A DNA stretch of 29,131 nt from Lingula anatina. Its lineage: Eukaryota; Brachiopoda; Lingulata; Lingulida; Lingulidae. Under the pieces are notes generated by a model. The model had not been told where the DNA came from and ran no database searches. It saw only the letters and a list, made by a program, of their open reading frames with translations. Within the stretch, counting starts at the first letter, position 1, and each line of letters opens with the position of its first letter. Below are positions 1 through 10,140 of the stretch, in pieces. The stretch is taken from assembly GCF_001039355.2 (NCBI RefSeq), contig NW_019773537.1, positions 152,500 through 181,630 on the forward strand, in the 5' to 3' direction. A program made the translations under genes and the position numbers.

Positions 1-998
1 CCTGATCACAGATAATGATCATCACTTAAATCCAATTTTATCTCTTATAAGCAGGTATGCCATGGCTATAATTACAAAGATCAGCAAAGGAAATCAACCA
101 GGTAAATAGCTCATCCTCCCTGACACTTTATTTCATCCTCACTGACACAAGTTGTCAAGCATTGTGAAGTATGATACCATCAGAAAAAGTCTGACAACTT
201 AAGCACAGAAGTCAATACAATCCCCCATGTTTTTTTTTAGTTGTTTTACCCCATTTCTGTTGGATTTGCCAGTTGCTAAGACGTGTGATGTCAGCTTGAC
301 TGTTAGATCATTTTTCTTGTCTAGTCCAAAAAAAGAATCTTCACAAGTGAAACTCAAGAAGCTTGCATGAGCTAATCAACAGAGTATGTTAGAATTTGAT
401 CTCTGGCAAGAACACAGCAGCGAGTGGAGGTCCCATTTCCAGTCTCTGACAGCTTCATTTTAGCACACGCCTTCTAGCACACCATTATCTAACCATAATA
501 TGCTATTCTAATCCCTCTGTTGTCACCCAACTGCCAAAGTAATAGTGGGCAAGACATATGCCATACCCTGCAGTCAAGATGCATATATTCAGCAAAAATC
601 TCAACAAGTTGAGATTGCTGAGAATGCATGTGCTAAGTTAAGCTGTTACAACTTCAATGGAAATGCATCCCAAATAGAAGAATACAAAGGGCACACATGT
701 ATGGAGACACGCACACAGCCTGGCATTTGATACTGAAAGCAGAGTACAAAATGCTTGGCATGACTTTTCAGACAAGAAAATAATGCTCAAGTAAAATTCA
801 GGAATGGATATAATATTAATTTTCAACCAGTGCATACATGACAAAGGAAAATGTGGTTCACAATATTTGATCATTTAAGATTAAACATAACTTAGAGAAT
901 AAGCTGATGAGTTTATGTGGAATCTACTAGATGTGCTTCAATTCAATTCCATTGGTAACTCCAGGTTTAACAACATAAGCTTAATCCTGAGAACTTAC
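1..998. other. No gene recognised (downstream side of the LRP-like gene)
   Basis: The short open frames here (for example 545-730 plus and 638-874 minus) have no recognisable family signature and look like chance. Because the LRP-like gene runs leftward, this should be the intron after its EGF exon. I see no transmembrane or cytoplasmic-tail exon. Confidence 0.5.
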
Positions 999-1121
999 AT
1001 GGTTCACAAGTTTTTTCCTTCACTGTCATCCCTTCTGGACAAGAACAGACAAAATGGCTGCCAGGTTTAGCAAAACAAAGATGACTACAACCTCCATTAT
1101 CTGCAGAACATGCATTGGTAC
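999..1121 (-). CDS. LRP-like exon: EGF module
   Basis: 123 bp between acceptor CTTCAG and donor GTAAGT. It encodes an EGF-like domain with six cysteines (C-x6-C-x3-C-x9-C-x1-C-x10-C), including NGGCSHLC. It starts with two bases completing a glycine from the previous exon and ends one base into a codon, so a further exon must follow at lower coordinates. Confidence 0.85.
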
Positions 1122-4100
1122 CTGAAGGAACATAGCAGTATTACAGAGATGCCTACATGCAGCAATAAATATTAATAACAACAGTAAATTCAACAGAAAA
1201 TGAATTTCAATTTTTATATTGTTGTTTTTGTATTGCCAGGTTTATCAAAGTACAGTGTATATAATTATATCAGAGATGAAATTGCAATATATGGGAATCT
1301 AGAAAAAACTCATTAACCATTTATTGGTAATAGTACCTGTAAATTTGCAGCAGGTCTGATATTTTGCCAACAATCAGACAAAGGGAGGTGAAAACATAAC
1401 CTCCTTGGCTGAGGTAATTATATATCTAGTATGTTATCCAATATGCAGGCAATTACACAGGGTTAATACAATTGTCAACACAGTGATGCTGATATTACAG
1501 AGAAATCACACAGAATACATCAGTTTCTAATTTTCTCAAAAACCTTCTTGCAAAAAATGCAAGGCGAAATGGTTTTCTTATATCACCTTGTTGTCGTGAT
1601 GCTGCCATGGCAACAATTCCCATCATGCCCTCATAGTTGAGGAGTTGTCCCTGATGTCCACCATCCCATTTGTTTGCGTAATGAAGATGTGTAGTGTCCC
1701 AGTCTGTCCAGTATATTCTTTGCTGTAGTACCGTAATCGAGAATGGATGGGGAACATTCCTGTAATACATAATACCTATACAATGCTCAATATGAAAATG
1801 TCCTCATATGATGGCCTTCACATATGCCATAACACAGCCTCTTTATGGTTAAAACTTATGGGAAACGTACACCTTTTTACACTTCATTTTATAGCATAAA
1901 GTTATGAACATTATAAACATCCCAAACATATCATCATTTTCAGATATACAATTTTCTGATATACAAACAAAAATCATATTTTTCACCTAATTTTTTTTCC
2001 TTCTTAAATTATTTCTGTATCATCCATTTCAAGTTGTATGGACAAATCAAATTATAAATTGTGATATACTGAAAGTAATCCATAAAAATTCAGTGTGTTG
2101 TTACTGTATCTTGAAGTTTCTGAATCAGTACGTAATTGCTAGGGCACAAAAGTAAGATTTGAAGTTTGTGGGATTTCATGAGATTTTTTTCACTTCTGGG
2201 GACGTAAGATATTGCAAAACAGTCTAAACAACAGTGACTACAGCTGTCTACATGGTTTTCTGCAGTTTTAATGGCAGGAGTCATAATCAATCTGACCCAA
2301 ATGGTCATCTACTTTACTTTAAAATTATGTAATCATCCTTTAATCCTTAAATATCAGGGGCACGTGGGTCGTGCCTGTAAACTATTTAAGTCTTTTGCAT
2401 TAGGTGATTATCAGATAGAGTAAAAAAAATTTAATATCGCTGGGATTAAGAAATCCAAAACTTTCATGTTTTTACCAACAGTATACAAGTATCTTTAATT
2501 ATAATTATGGTAAAAAATGTACTTAAAATATCTATCAAAATATCACACCTTTTTTTGACCAATTGTGTTTTAAAAAAAATTAATTTGGTCAAAATAAATA
2601 GATAAATCTTTTAGGCAACTTTTTTATAATCAACAAAATCAACAAAAACTTCCATCACAGCAATGGTCTTAAAATTAAAGCCGCAGAGATAGTGTATCTC
2701 TATCCTGGATTAAGTAACCATTATGATGGTAATGGAAGAATCCTAATAACACTTCTATACTACATGTAGCTGATACCTGTTACATCAATCATTAATGGAA
2801 AAAAAAAAAACTGGTCTGAGTGGGAATCAGACCCAGGTTTGGCAGCCAAGGACCTTACCACTCGGCCAGCAATTCTGCTATCTGATGTAGTGTTATTGAC
2901 AATATATGATTCTTGTCACACATGCCAAAGCTTTACGAATATTGCTGAAAGCTAGAAAATGCCTTCAAAACATAATTATAACAGTTATAATAAAATTCAA
3001 ACTATGATCACTATATTCCCACTGCCCTGAGGTAATGCTAATACCTGTCAGTTGTCAACAGATCATTGCATGCAGGTTGGGAGAAAAACATGAAAAGGAG
3101 ACTTCTACTGATCTCCTATTACTAAATAGATTGGAAAAATAAAGAAAACACTGTCTTCATGTAACTTGATATAACCATTCAGCTAGATATGTGTTATGAC
3201 TGACATTTAGCTGGCATGAGAATCATTCATTTTTGAGACAGGAAAATCAATATATACATATAATTGATATATATTAATATGTCTGCACGTCCATGATACT
3301 GGGTAACAACAATGGGTTATCATCTTTGAAAGTCTGCCTAAAAATTCCTATGTGTTGGATTACAATTGGGGTGCTTTCATGTGAAAGGGGTGGAGTAATC
3401 TAATAATAACAAATAAATTCGTGTTTCCAAACATCGCTGTGTATTTTACACTTTTAAATTCTTAGCCAAAAATGACACTCAAAGGGGCCATTCAGAATGA
3501 GAAGAGGCGAGTGCTAGCTGGTCCACGGCCTAAATATGGCCGACCAACATGAAATGAAGACCGCTTAATCCTGTAATGGTCTCTCTGCTTCTTTCAAGCC
3601 TCCCCACGCGTTGTCCCTTGAACATATTGCAAAATATGATGCATATTCTAAGCGAAAAGCGTCCTCACAAGATCGGTGCCATGTTGAAATTTCGATGCCC
3701 TTGCCCCATTGTTGTTACCGACTATGGTGCATAGATAGAAAGATAGATAGATAGATGCTATAATTTGTGACAACAATCTTTAGGCTTAAAGAATTTGACT
3801 TGCCTTACAACCACCCTTCTCTCCTGTCCATCTAAGCCTGTCGACTCTATGTGGTCAAAGCAGGCATCGCACCAGTAGAGCCTGCCGTCTTCATAGTCTA
3901 TGGTCAAACTGTTTGGCCATCCAAGGCGGTCAACCAGGACCTTCCTGTTCTTGCCATCCAGATCACTACGTTCTATTACAGGACTTACTCCCCAGTCTGA
4001 GAAATACAGGTGTCTGTAATAATTGACAAATAAATATTTTGATACATTAACATGTCAGTCACTTATGCATGCGAAGCGAATTTTTGGCCACAAAAACCTA

Positions 4101-5533
4101 CCAAACGCCAGCATATAGTTTCAAATAGTATAGCTAAGAGAATTACCAAAAGATATTGTTTAATAATACCCAAAAAATGATATCTGAAAGGACTTTTCTG
4201 CTATTTTTCTATGCTGTATATACATAGCGCTAAAAAGTAGATCAATGACATGTAAGTAGGTTTTTCTGACCAAAAAATTTAAAGAAAAGGCAGTCAAAAG
4301 CTCTTATATGGCTAATCGAGTGATTTATTCAGTTTATCCCTTGGCATGTTGACTTTATTTGAGTCGTATAAGAAACTAGTAGAAGTGGTTTACATGTGTT
4401 ACTGGATACCCACGCTCTACCAATGCTCGATTCATATGTACCTTTAACTAAAGGGCAGATGCACAAGTAAATAGACTAACAGACTCAAACTGACAAACAA
4501 GTATAAGGTCGCATTCACATCGACTTGAGCCATATGGCTCTACAAAGCCACGACCTAAATATGGCAGACGTACATGAAAGGAAAACCGCCTAATCTTTTA
4601 ATAGTCTCTCCGCCTCTCACACGCCTCCCCGTGTGTCGTCCCAATGGAGCAGTGTTTTAATGACTGTACCCCTGCAGGGACGACATATGGGGAGGCTATT
4701 AAAAGATAAGGCGGTATTCCTTTCATGTACGTCCGCCATATTTAGGTCGTGGCTTTGTAGAGCCATGGCTCAACTCGATGTGAATGTGGCCTAATATGTA
4801 TACGGATGGGTACTCTTTCTTGAAACAACTTTAAAATAATCGATATACCTACTACATGCTCACATTATACTTTATGCATTACATTCTACCAGTTGCAGAA
4901 TACCAAGGCTAACTAAGCTGAAATGTACCCTTTCCTCATTTTGCACAAAACTAGCACCATTATTATCCATCATATCTCAGGATAATAACCTTAAAATAAT
5001 CAATAATTTACGCTGCACAGACTGAGACAAGAGAATTACCAAAAAGGGAAAACATTTACATCTGGTCTTAAATGTGCCCCCCCTCCCCCCTCCCCCCATA
5101 AGAAAATTCAGAAAAAAATTTTCTATATACATATTCTTGATGCAATGTAGGCACTTGGGATCAACTGGGTGGTCAAAATTAATATCATGAACAGTGACGG
5201 ATCAAGAGATATTTTCTGACAATCTTCCAAATGATATTTGTTGCGCCATTCCCCATTTTTGACCATCTTCCGACAGTAAAAATTAGATACCCGTCAACGT
5301 AAACTTGAAAATCTGGAAGACCCAGAAGACGGCCTAAATCTGCCACTGATTAACAATACCAGGCTGAGCAACAAAGTCCAGCTCACTGAAACACTGTTTG
5401 ATAGACACTGTAATTGTAATTACGACATTTACCCATTTAGAGGGTGCACTGCTAACCCTCGGGGGCGATCCAAATATTTGTAGAGTAAGGTTTTTCTTGA
5501 GCTGCCATTGAGTCTTGATACTTCTATTAACGC
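999..5533 (-). CDS. LDL-receptor-related protein (LRP4/LRP2-like), partial, four exons
   Basis: Cell-surface endocytic or signalling receptor of the LDLR family. Exons in transcript order are 5433-5533, 3804-4013, 1587-1759 and 999-1121. They join in phase without a break and give about 202 residues: the end of one YWTD blade (IEVSRLNG, then [14 protein letters not shown]), a second blade (LYFSDWG, then ERSDLDG), a third ([19 protein letters not shown]), a fourth (VPHPFSITV, then IYWTDW), and an EGF module with six cysteines. The order of blades followed by '[20 protein letters not shown]' is what the last propeller and EGF of LRP4 look like; LRP1, LRP2 and LRP5/6 share the plan, so the exact member is uncertain. 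The 5' exons (signal peptide, LDLa modules, earlier propellers) and 3' exons (membrane span, tail) were not found. The gene could also be a fragment left by duplication. Confidence 0.85.
1587..1759 (-). CDS. LRP-like exon: last YWTD blade
   Basis: 173 bp between acceptor TATTACAG and donor GTGATA. It encodes 57 full codons with HPFSITV and IYWTDWDT, typical of a class B LDLR repeat closing a six-blade propeller. It ends SRQQ-G, the usual lead into the EGF module. Phase fits both neighbours. Confidence 0.88.
2811..2880 (-). repeat. tRNA-derived element (SINE head or decayed tRNA, Ser/Leu-like)
   Basis: Read on the minus strand, TGGCCGAGTGG matches the Pol III A box of Ser/Leu-type tRNAs. About 40 bases later GGTCTGATTCCC approximates the B box. 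A T-run of about 12 follows directly, like a Pol III terminator. The anticodon stem does not form properly, so this is not a working tRNA. Confidence 0.5.
3481..3620 (+). mobile_element. Single arm of an inverted-repeat transposon (MITE-like)
   Basis: Starts AAGGGGCCATTCAGAATGAG and continues through CGGCCTAAATATGG and CTTAATCCTGTAATGGTCTC to CCCCACGCGTTGTCCC. It is closely similar to the arms of the element at 17701-18004. The second arm is missing and unrelated sequence follows, so this copy is truncated. Confidence 0.75.
3804..4013 (-). CDS. LRP-like exon: two YWTD blades
   Basis: 210 bp. The acceptor is ATTACAG; one base completes the glycine from the previous exon, then [39 protein letters not shown] and [11 protein letters not shown] follow. 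It ends two bases into an arginine codon at a GC splice donor. With that donor the protein reads [15 protein letters not shown], which matches the LRP spacing between blades exactly. Confidence 0.85.
4506..4792. mobile_element. Palindromic MITE, full copy
   Basis: Two arms of about 120 bp form a near-perfect inverted repeat (AGGTCGCATTCACATCGA on the left, the complement of TCGATGTGAATGTGGCCT on the right) around a short centre. The inner arm sequence (CCTAAATATGGC, CATGAAAGGAA, CGCCTCC, TGTCGTCC) is shared with the elements at 3481 and 17701, but the outer ends differ, so it is a related subfamily. No coding capacity. A TA next to each end could be the target duplication. Confidence 0.8.
5077..5097. 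repeat. C-rich tract (G-rich on the minus strand)
   Basis: Three runs of six to seven C separated by single T. Only three G-runs exist on the other strand, so a stable G-quadruplex is uncertain. Confidence 0.6.
5192..5348 (-). mobile_element. Short dispersed element, copy 1 (non-autonomous DNA transposon)
   Basis: Begins CAGTGACGGATC and ends TCTGCCACTG, which are imperfect terminal inverted repeats. The interior (ATTTTCTGACAATCTTCC, TTGACCATCTTCC, GAAGACCCAGAAGA) is the reverse complement of the elements at 8046-8208 and 9728-9879. The short termini resemble hAT-type ends, but the superfamily is not proven. Confidence 0.65.
5433..5533 (-). CDS. LRP-like exon: YWTD blade
   Basis: 101 bp between acceptor TTTCTAG and donor GTAAAT. 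It encodes [17 protein letters not shown] then [14 protein letters not shown], the usual 'IEVxxLDGSxRKxLxxxxLxxPRxIA' stretch of an LDLR class B repeat. It ends two bases into a glycine codon completed by the next exon. No longer open frame covers it because it is short. Confidence 0.8.
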
Positions 5534-6223
5534 CTAGAAATGAAAATCATTGTAGTAGTATTTAACTGTTTGAGGCCGCATATTTAGGAACTGATTCACT
5601 GATTATCTTAAAAAACAATGAAATAATTAGAAGATGAACCAATTTTATATAAAGCCCCAATACACAATCATGTTAATAAAGTATGAATTAAATATACATT
5701 TAACAGACAGTATTGTAAAACTAGTTTTAAATACAATGTTTTTAAAATAGTTCACAGATAAAATAGACATAAATTAAAGCTAGCAAATATAAAAGCAAGA
5801 ACAGCAAAAAACATTGCAAAAATATTTTCAAAAAGTTAAACTTTATGAAAATAATCCAACCCAAACAAAATCAAAAACATGCATAAACATAAATAATACA
5901 ATGGACAAAACACAGTAAAAATAAACAATTATTTGCTTTGATTTTGTCTGACATTAGTAAGGGTGGCATATTCTCATTGGCAAGATTTTTAACTGCTGCA
6001 TTTGCATTGCGAGAAGAGATAGTGAAATGAATTTAATTCACAGTGTTGATTAAGAACATGACTATCATAAAGTTTACATTCTTTGAAAATTGTTAAAAAG
6101 AGGACTAGCTATTACGGATATGTCATATTTATTCAGTGTACAACAAAGGTTTTATTACGAGTGGTAAAATTGTGGTGAAATATTACATGTATTTTGGGTC
6201 GGAGGCCTTAAATTACGGAATAA

Positions 6224-6247
6224 ACATCATCATCATCATCATCATCA
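6224..6247 (+). repeat. CAT microsatellite, possible non-LTR retroelement tail
   Basis: Seven or so CAT units directly follow GGAATAAA, like the short tandem 3' tails of CR1/L2-type elements. Only the tail is suggestive; no retroelement coding sequence adjoins it. Confidence 0.35.
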
Positions 6248-6678
6248 ATAAATCCTATCAAACCAAGTTTCAAATGTAACCTGCCTCATTAACATTCAAA
6301 TCCACTCCGCAAATTTGCAGTAGAACAAAAATCTGATTTCAGTCAGCATTATAGGGGTTAATGTCACAAAAATACATGAAAAAATTCCAAAAAGCAGAGT
6401 TGCGTGAAATTTAATCTGATCATGCTCATTTTCAAAAGGAACTTTTTTTTTTCAAAGACGCAATAATCTAAATTCCAACACAAACTGCATGATGTGTGTA
6501 AACCCTTTAAAAAGATGTATTATTTATAAATCACTTAGAAAGACCGTGGTTACAAAAATGCACGTTTGGCCTACTCATTCTGACATAATAACCAGTAATA
6601 AATCAATCTTTTCAATGGGGAAAGATTATTCTAAATGGCCATAAAGCAGTATTTTCATGAGTCCTTTGGAGAAGATTC

Positions 6679-6718
6679 AGTCTCTCTCTTGCTCTCTCTC
6701 TCTCTCTCTCTCCCTCTG
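6679..6718 (+). repeat. CT microsatellite
   Basis: Imperfect run of CT dinucleotides interrupted by TG and CCC. Confidence 0.85.
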
Positions 6719-7434
6719 TGCTATATCCAAACAAAACATATTGTTTTCAGAGGTTCTTGTGCAATCATTCTTTTGACATCAAATCTTTATTTCTATCAGA
6801 TACGGTAAAATCTTGAAATTTCTGCACTGAAAAAATTATTAACCTTCTCATAGGTGATAATCTGAATTTCTCAAAAATGTGCTTCCACTAGAAATTGATT
6901 ATTTTTTCTTTTTACATTTTGCAAGCTTCCTGTGAAATGTTTATCATTTTTTCAATGTCTTCTCATCTGGGTCTGGCCAGAAATACATTTTTTGCCAGTG
7001 TAATATATTGTGACTGTTAAACCCCAATATCTCATTTTTCATTGCAATAACTTCAAGTTATTGAACTTTGAAATTACATTTTATTGGAGCCACCTGATAT
7101 TATAACATTCATACAAGATGTATACAAACTCATAATTTCACATTTAAATAAAACAATAAATAATAATTTAATTTCAAAAACAGAGGCCCAATGAGATCAT
7201 TCAGCCTCATTAAGAGGTTCATCGATGTCACTGAAAGCTTAATTAACAACTGACAACGATGTTGAATATGTGCATAAACTTGAAATTCTGCTGAGTCATG
7301 CAGGACACCATGGACTCAAGTAAAAAATTAGCCATGCAGATTCAAGAGTTTAACATTGTTTTAATGTTTGCCCATTGCCATCTGATCAGGTTTTGTTTCT
7401 TTGAATCATTAAGTATGAGTAATATGGAAGAAAG

Positions 7435-7521
7435 CTAGCAGGTTAACTTCTCACCATCCGCCTCCTCAGAAGCTAGCAACCAAATGGGTAAACCATCATC
7501 TGCATATTGCAGGCAGCCGCT
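7435..7521 (-). pseudogene. Reverse-transcriptase relic (YADD box)
   Basis: The minus strand reads GCLQYADD followed by LLASEEADGE before a stop. LQYADD plus LLAS plus an acidic pair at this spacing is the catalytic core of non-LTR reverse transcriptases. Only 28 codons remain, so it is a dead fragment, and a chance match is possible. Confidence 0.4.
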
Positions 7522-8045
7522 CAAAGGGACACATTATTTTTCCAATCAAGATTATTGGCAAGGTTCTCATGACTCAAGTTTCATCTCCCCAATTAAACAA
7601 AGTCGGACAACATAACTATGCACAAGACAAAATGTTCTTGAAATTTATTCCAGTCTATTTTGAGTTTTGATACATTTTTCAATATGAAAAAATTTTGACA
7701 GTGGAATATGGCCTTTTGACAAAGTTTTCAAGGCCAACAAAATGCTCAAGTCTTTACTGTAGTTGTTCCATACAATCATCTTTTTACTTTGTCATCTAAT
7801 ACTCTATGATATAATTGTCTAAAGATAAAATACTAGGAAACATGGGTTCCCAAACAATGGTACAGTATTAATTTCAGCCCACCTAAGACATAAACATTCA
7901 TACAAATGTCAGGAAAAGGATCTTATTTCTAGGCACTGAGTGTTATATAGTCACCATAAGTGGGTGTCCTGTGGTATATATTACATGTATGTACGTCTCA
8001 TGCTTTATTTTCTCCATGCTCATGCATCATTGGATGTTACAAATG

Positions 8046-8208
8046 CAAAGGCAGATTGAGGCCATCTTCTGGGTCTTCCGGAAAACAGTAAGATTTTCAA
8101 GTTAGCACTGACGAGTATCTAATTTTTTCTGTTGGAAGATGGTCAAAAATAGAGAATGGATCAACAAAGATAATTTGAAAACTGTCAGAAAATATCTCAG
8201 GACCTGCG
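8046..8208 (+). mobile_element. Short dispersed element, copy 2
   Basis: Interior CATCTTCTGGGTCTTCC, AGTATCTAATTTTTTCTGTTG and ACTGTCAGAAAATATCTCAGGA matches the elements at 5192 (inverted) and 9728. The paralogous place in copy B (about 14300) lacks it, so the edges can be placed to within a few bases. Confidence 0.7.
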
Positions 8209-8483
8209 ACATTTAATGTCTTAACTAGAAAGCCAATTTAATACAACCAATTGTTCTGTACAGTCTGTGGTTGTACAAGGTTGACTGCTCTCTTATGAAA
8301 AAGAAGCTCTTCGATTGGACAATTGAATATAGTGATGACAGACATTTATGAGGAGTGCTGAGATATTGCAGGGTGTTTAGTAACAACACCAAAAGGTACA
8401 GCCTTACTTGATATGGTGGTAATACCCATACAATTTCTGTAAATCAAAGAAATATAGCAAGCCTAAAGATACCACAAGAGAAA

Positions 8484-9536
8484 ATGATGCTAGATAACAA
8501 TAACAGGACGCATCTAGAATCCTTTAAAGATTTTTTTCTCATCAATGAGTCAGGATTTCAAAGAGAACTTCTACAGAATGGCACACAAACTTTGGCTATG
8601 GAAAGTGTCTCTGTTTCACTTCGTGTTCTTATTGTCTCGCTGAAGGGAATCTTTGTAATTTTGGGAGCCATGGGCAACATGTCCATTGTGGCAGCCATAT
8701 TGCAAATCCCAAAGTTCCACAAGTCTGCTCACTACATCCTCATCTGCAGTCTCACCTTCAACAATGCCATGGTATCCTTCCTGGAGACATTTCCACAATT
8801 TCTGGCATTTACCATTCCAGACTGGGACATAGGACAGAGACTCTGTACCTTTTCTTTCTACGTCAAGCTGCCCCTGCTCACGACGTCTGCTTTGCTATTG
8901 GCTCTTATTGGATTTCAGCGTTGTATCCTAATTTCTAGCAAACCAGGTAATGCAATGGTAAATAAATTGAAATCGTCAAGATACATTGGGGGACTTATTG
9001 CTTTGGGATGGTTGTTGCCCATGCTTTTCATAATTCAAACAACTTTTGTGTGCAGGGGAAAGATTATACGTTATAGCCCAGAGAGCCTATTATGTATGTA
9101 TGATATCAGAAAAAAGCACTGTGATTCAATGGCTTTCTTTATGGTCTTATATGTAGCAGCATCAGTCATCATGTTGGTTTGTGATGGCATAATTATCTTT
9201 AAGATGAAAAAATTAAAGGAAAAGGTTGCTCCAGCACAAAATGCTTCAACTTCCACAGACAGCTTGCCATCACAGCAGCAGCAACCGTCATTTCTTGCTA
9301 AAACTGAACTTCAGCTTACAAAGGCCATGTTTCTTTTGATGATGAACAGTTTTATTTGCAACCTTTGTCCAAGTCTTGTGCTGAACCTCATATCCATTGG
9401 CCCAGAAGCGCATATTGTTGCATCTTTACTTTTTCAGCTCTCACGAACAATGGATGCCATCATACTGTATGGGAAAAATAGGTCACTCAGAAAAGCAATT
9501 CAAACAATGTATAAATCTTGTTTCTGCAAAGCATGA
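8484..9536 (+). CDS. Rhodopsin-like (class A) GPCR, intronless, copy A
   Basis: 350-residue seven-helix receptor for the plasma membrane; ligand unknown. N-glycosylation sites at N7, N21 and N32 precede TM1 (about 47-73, with the conserved N at 65). TM2 is 83-108, TM3 118-148 with the usual Cys at 121, TM4 167-188, TM5 216-238. A loop with a short Q run (264-267) precedes TM6 (280-305) and TM7 (309-331). It departs from class A consensus: N94 replaces the sodium-site Asp of TM2, FQR (144-146) replaces D/ERY, Leu replaces the Trp of the CWxP switch (Pro 296 kept), and DAIILY replaces NPxxY. Cys 346 and 348 in the tail could be palmitoylated. The start is Met-Met after GAGAAA; both copies share it. 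I cannot assign it to a named receptor; it may be an orphan lineage-specific family. Confidence 0.92.
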   Translation: MMLDNNNRTHLESFKDFFLINESGFQRELLQNGTQTLAMESVSVSLRVLIVSLKGIFVILGAMGNMSIVAAILQIPKFHKSAHYILICSLTFNNAMVSFLETFPQFLAFTIPDWDIGQRLCTFSFYVKLPLLTTSALLLALIGFQRCILISSKPGNAMVNKLKSSRYIGGLIALGWLLPMLFIIQTTFVCRGKIIRYSPESLLCMYDIRKKHCDSMAFFMVLYVAASVIMLVCDGIIIFKMKKLKEKVAPAQNASTSTDSLPSQQQQPSFLAKTELQLTKAMFLLMMNSFICNLCPSLVLNLISIGPEAHIVASLLFQLSRTMDAIILYGKNRSLRKAIQTMYKSCFCKA

Positions 9537-9727
9537 CTGTCTTAAAAAGAAGCCCAATAGGCTTTATAAAGACCACTGACAAATCTGAAACTTTGCCTGA
9601 TGAAATCAATCTTATTATCAAGATGTGACTTACGTGTATCCTGGCCATACATTTCAAGTTCTGGAAAGATGAAGACCAATTAAGAGATCAAAATGTGATG
9701 ACTGAATTAATTTTAATAATCATATCT

Positions 9728-9879
9728 CAGGGGGGATTTAGGCCATTTTCTAGGTCAGATTTTCAAGTTTACATTGACAGGTATCTTATTTTTTCTGTGG
9801 GAAGACAGTTAAAAATAGAGGATGGATCAACAAAGATAATTTGGAAGACTGTCAGAAAATGTCTCTGGATCCGCCCTTG
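9728..9879 (+). mobile_element. Short dispersed element, copy 3
   Basis: Ends CAGGGGGGATTTAG and CTGGATCCGCCCTTG, terminal inverted repeats of about 14 bp. Interior matches copies 1 and 2. It sits in the 3' flank of GPCR copy A; the equivalent site near 15825-15830 in copy B is empty. No clear target-site duplication. Confidence 0.75.
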
Positions 9880-10140
9880 TAACTGGTAGTATTCTTCTTA
9901 TTCAGTAACGCAGGTTTATTAATTCAGATCACACTAAGCCCAAAACACCTTCTTATATTTATCCATTGTTAATTTGTAATGCACTGTAATTTTGTCATTT
10001 ATTATGTAATTTCCATTAGGTTACATGCACTCACAGTATTATTGCCATTACCACTGTTATCAAATTCAATGAAGAGAGCCAACAAATGTGCACAATGTAC
10101 AATTGCTTTTGTCAAGTGTAGGATTATTATCATGATTAAT

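Larger units (their letters stand above)
1760..3803 (-). other. Intron of the LRP-like gene; GC-AG type
   Basis: The 5' splice site reads AAG then GCAAGT, the known consensus for GC-AG introns; the 3' site is TATTACAG. The only alternative GT donor nearby (GTAAGG, five bases earlier in the transcript) would break the reading frame. The intron holds a tRNA-derived repeat (2811-2880), one arm of an inverted-repeat transposon (3481-3620) and a GATA run (about 3730-3756). No other gene was seen. Confidence 0.7.
4014..5432 (-). other. Intron of the LRP-like gene
   Basis: Canonical GTAAAT donor at the 5432 end and ATTACAG acceptor at the 4014 end. It contains a complete palindromic transposon (4506-4792), a C-rich tract (5077-5097) and a copy of a short dispersed element (5192-5348). 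Confidence 0.6.
5534..7984. other. AT-rich stretch without a recognised gene
   Basis: Contains a possible non-LTR retroelement tail ending in a CAT run (about 6180-6246), a CT microsatellite (6679-6718) and a decayed reverse-transcriptase fragment (7435-7521). No upstream LRP exon and no BCAP31 exon was recognised here. Confidence 0.5.
7985..10140 (+). repeat. Segmental duplication, copy A (contains GPCR gene A)
   Basis: Homologous to about 14250-16112. Similarity begins upstream of the gene (CATGCTCATGCAT/TTGGATGTTA against CATGCTCATGTATCTTGGATG) and runs through the coding region to about 10140 (TTATCAAATTC, then GGATTATTATCATGA). Two transposon copies interrupt copy A and not copy B. Confidence 0.75.

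Noticed and set aside
2090-2308. 72-codon minus-strand frame in the LRP intron
   Set aside because: No family signature, no fitting splice sites, and the LRP exons join in phase without it.
8616-9256. Minus-strand frames inside the GPCR genes
   Set aside because: Shadows of the plus-strand receptors; they recur in both copies because the DNA is duplicated.
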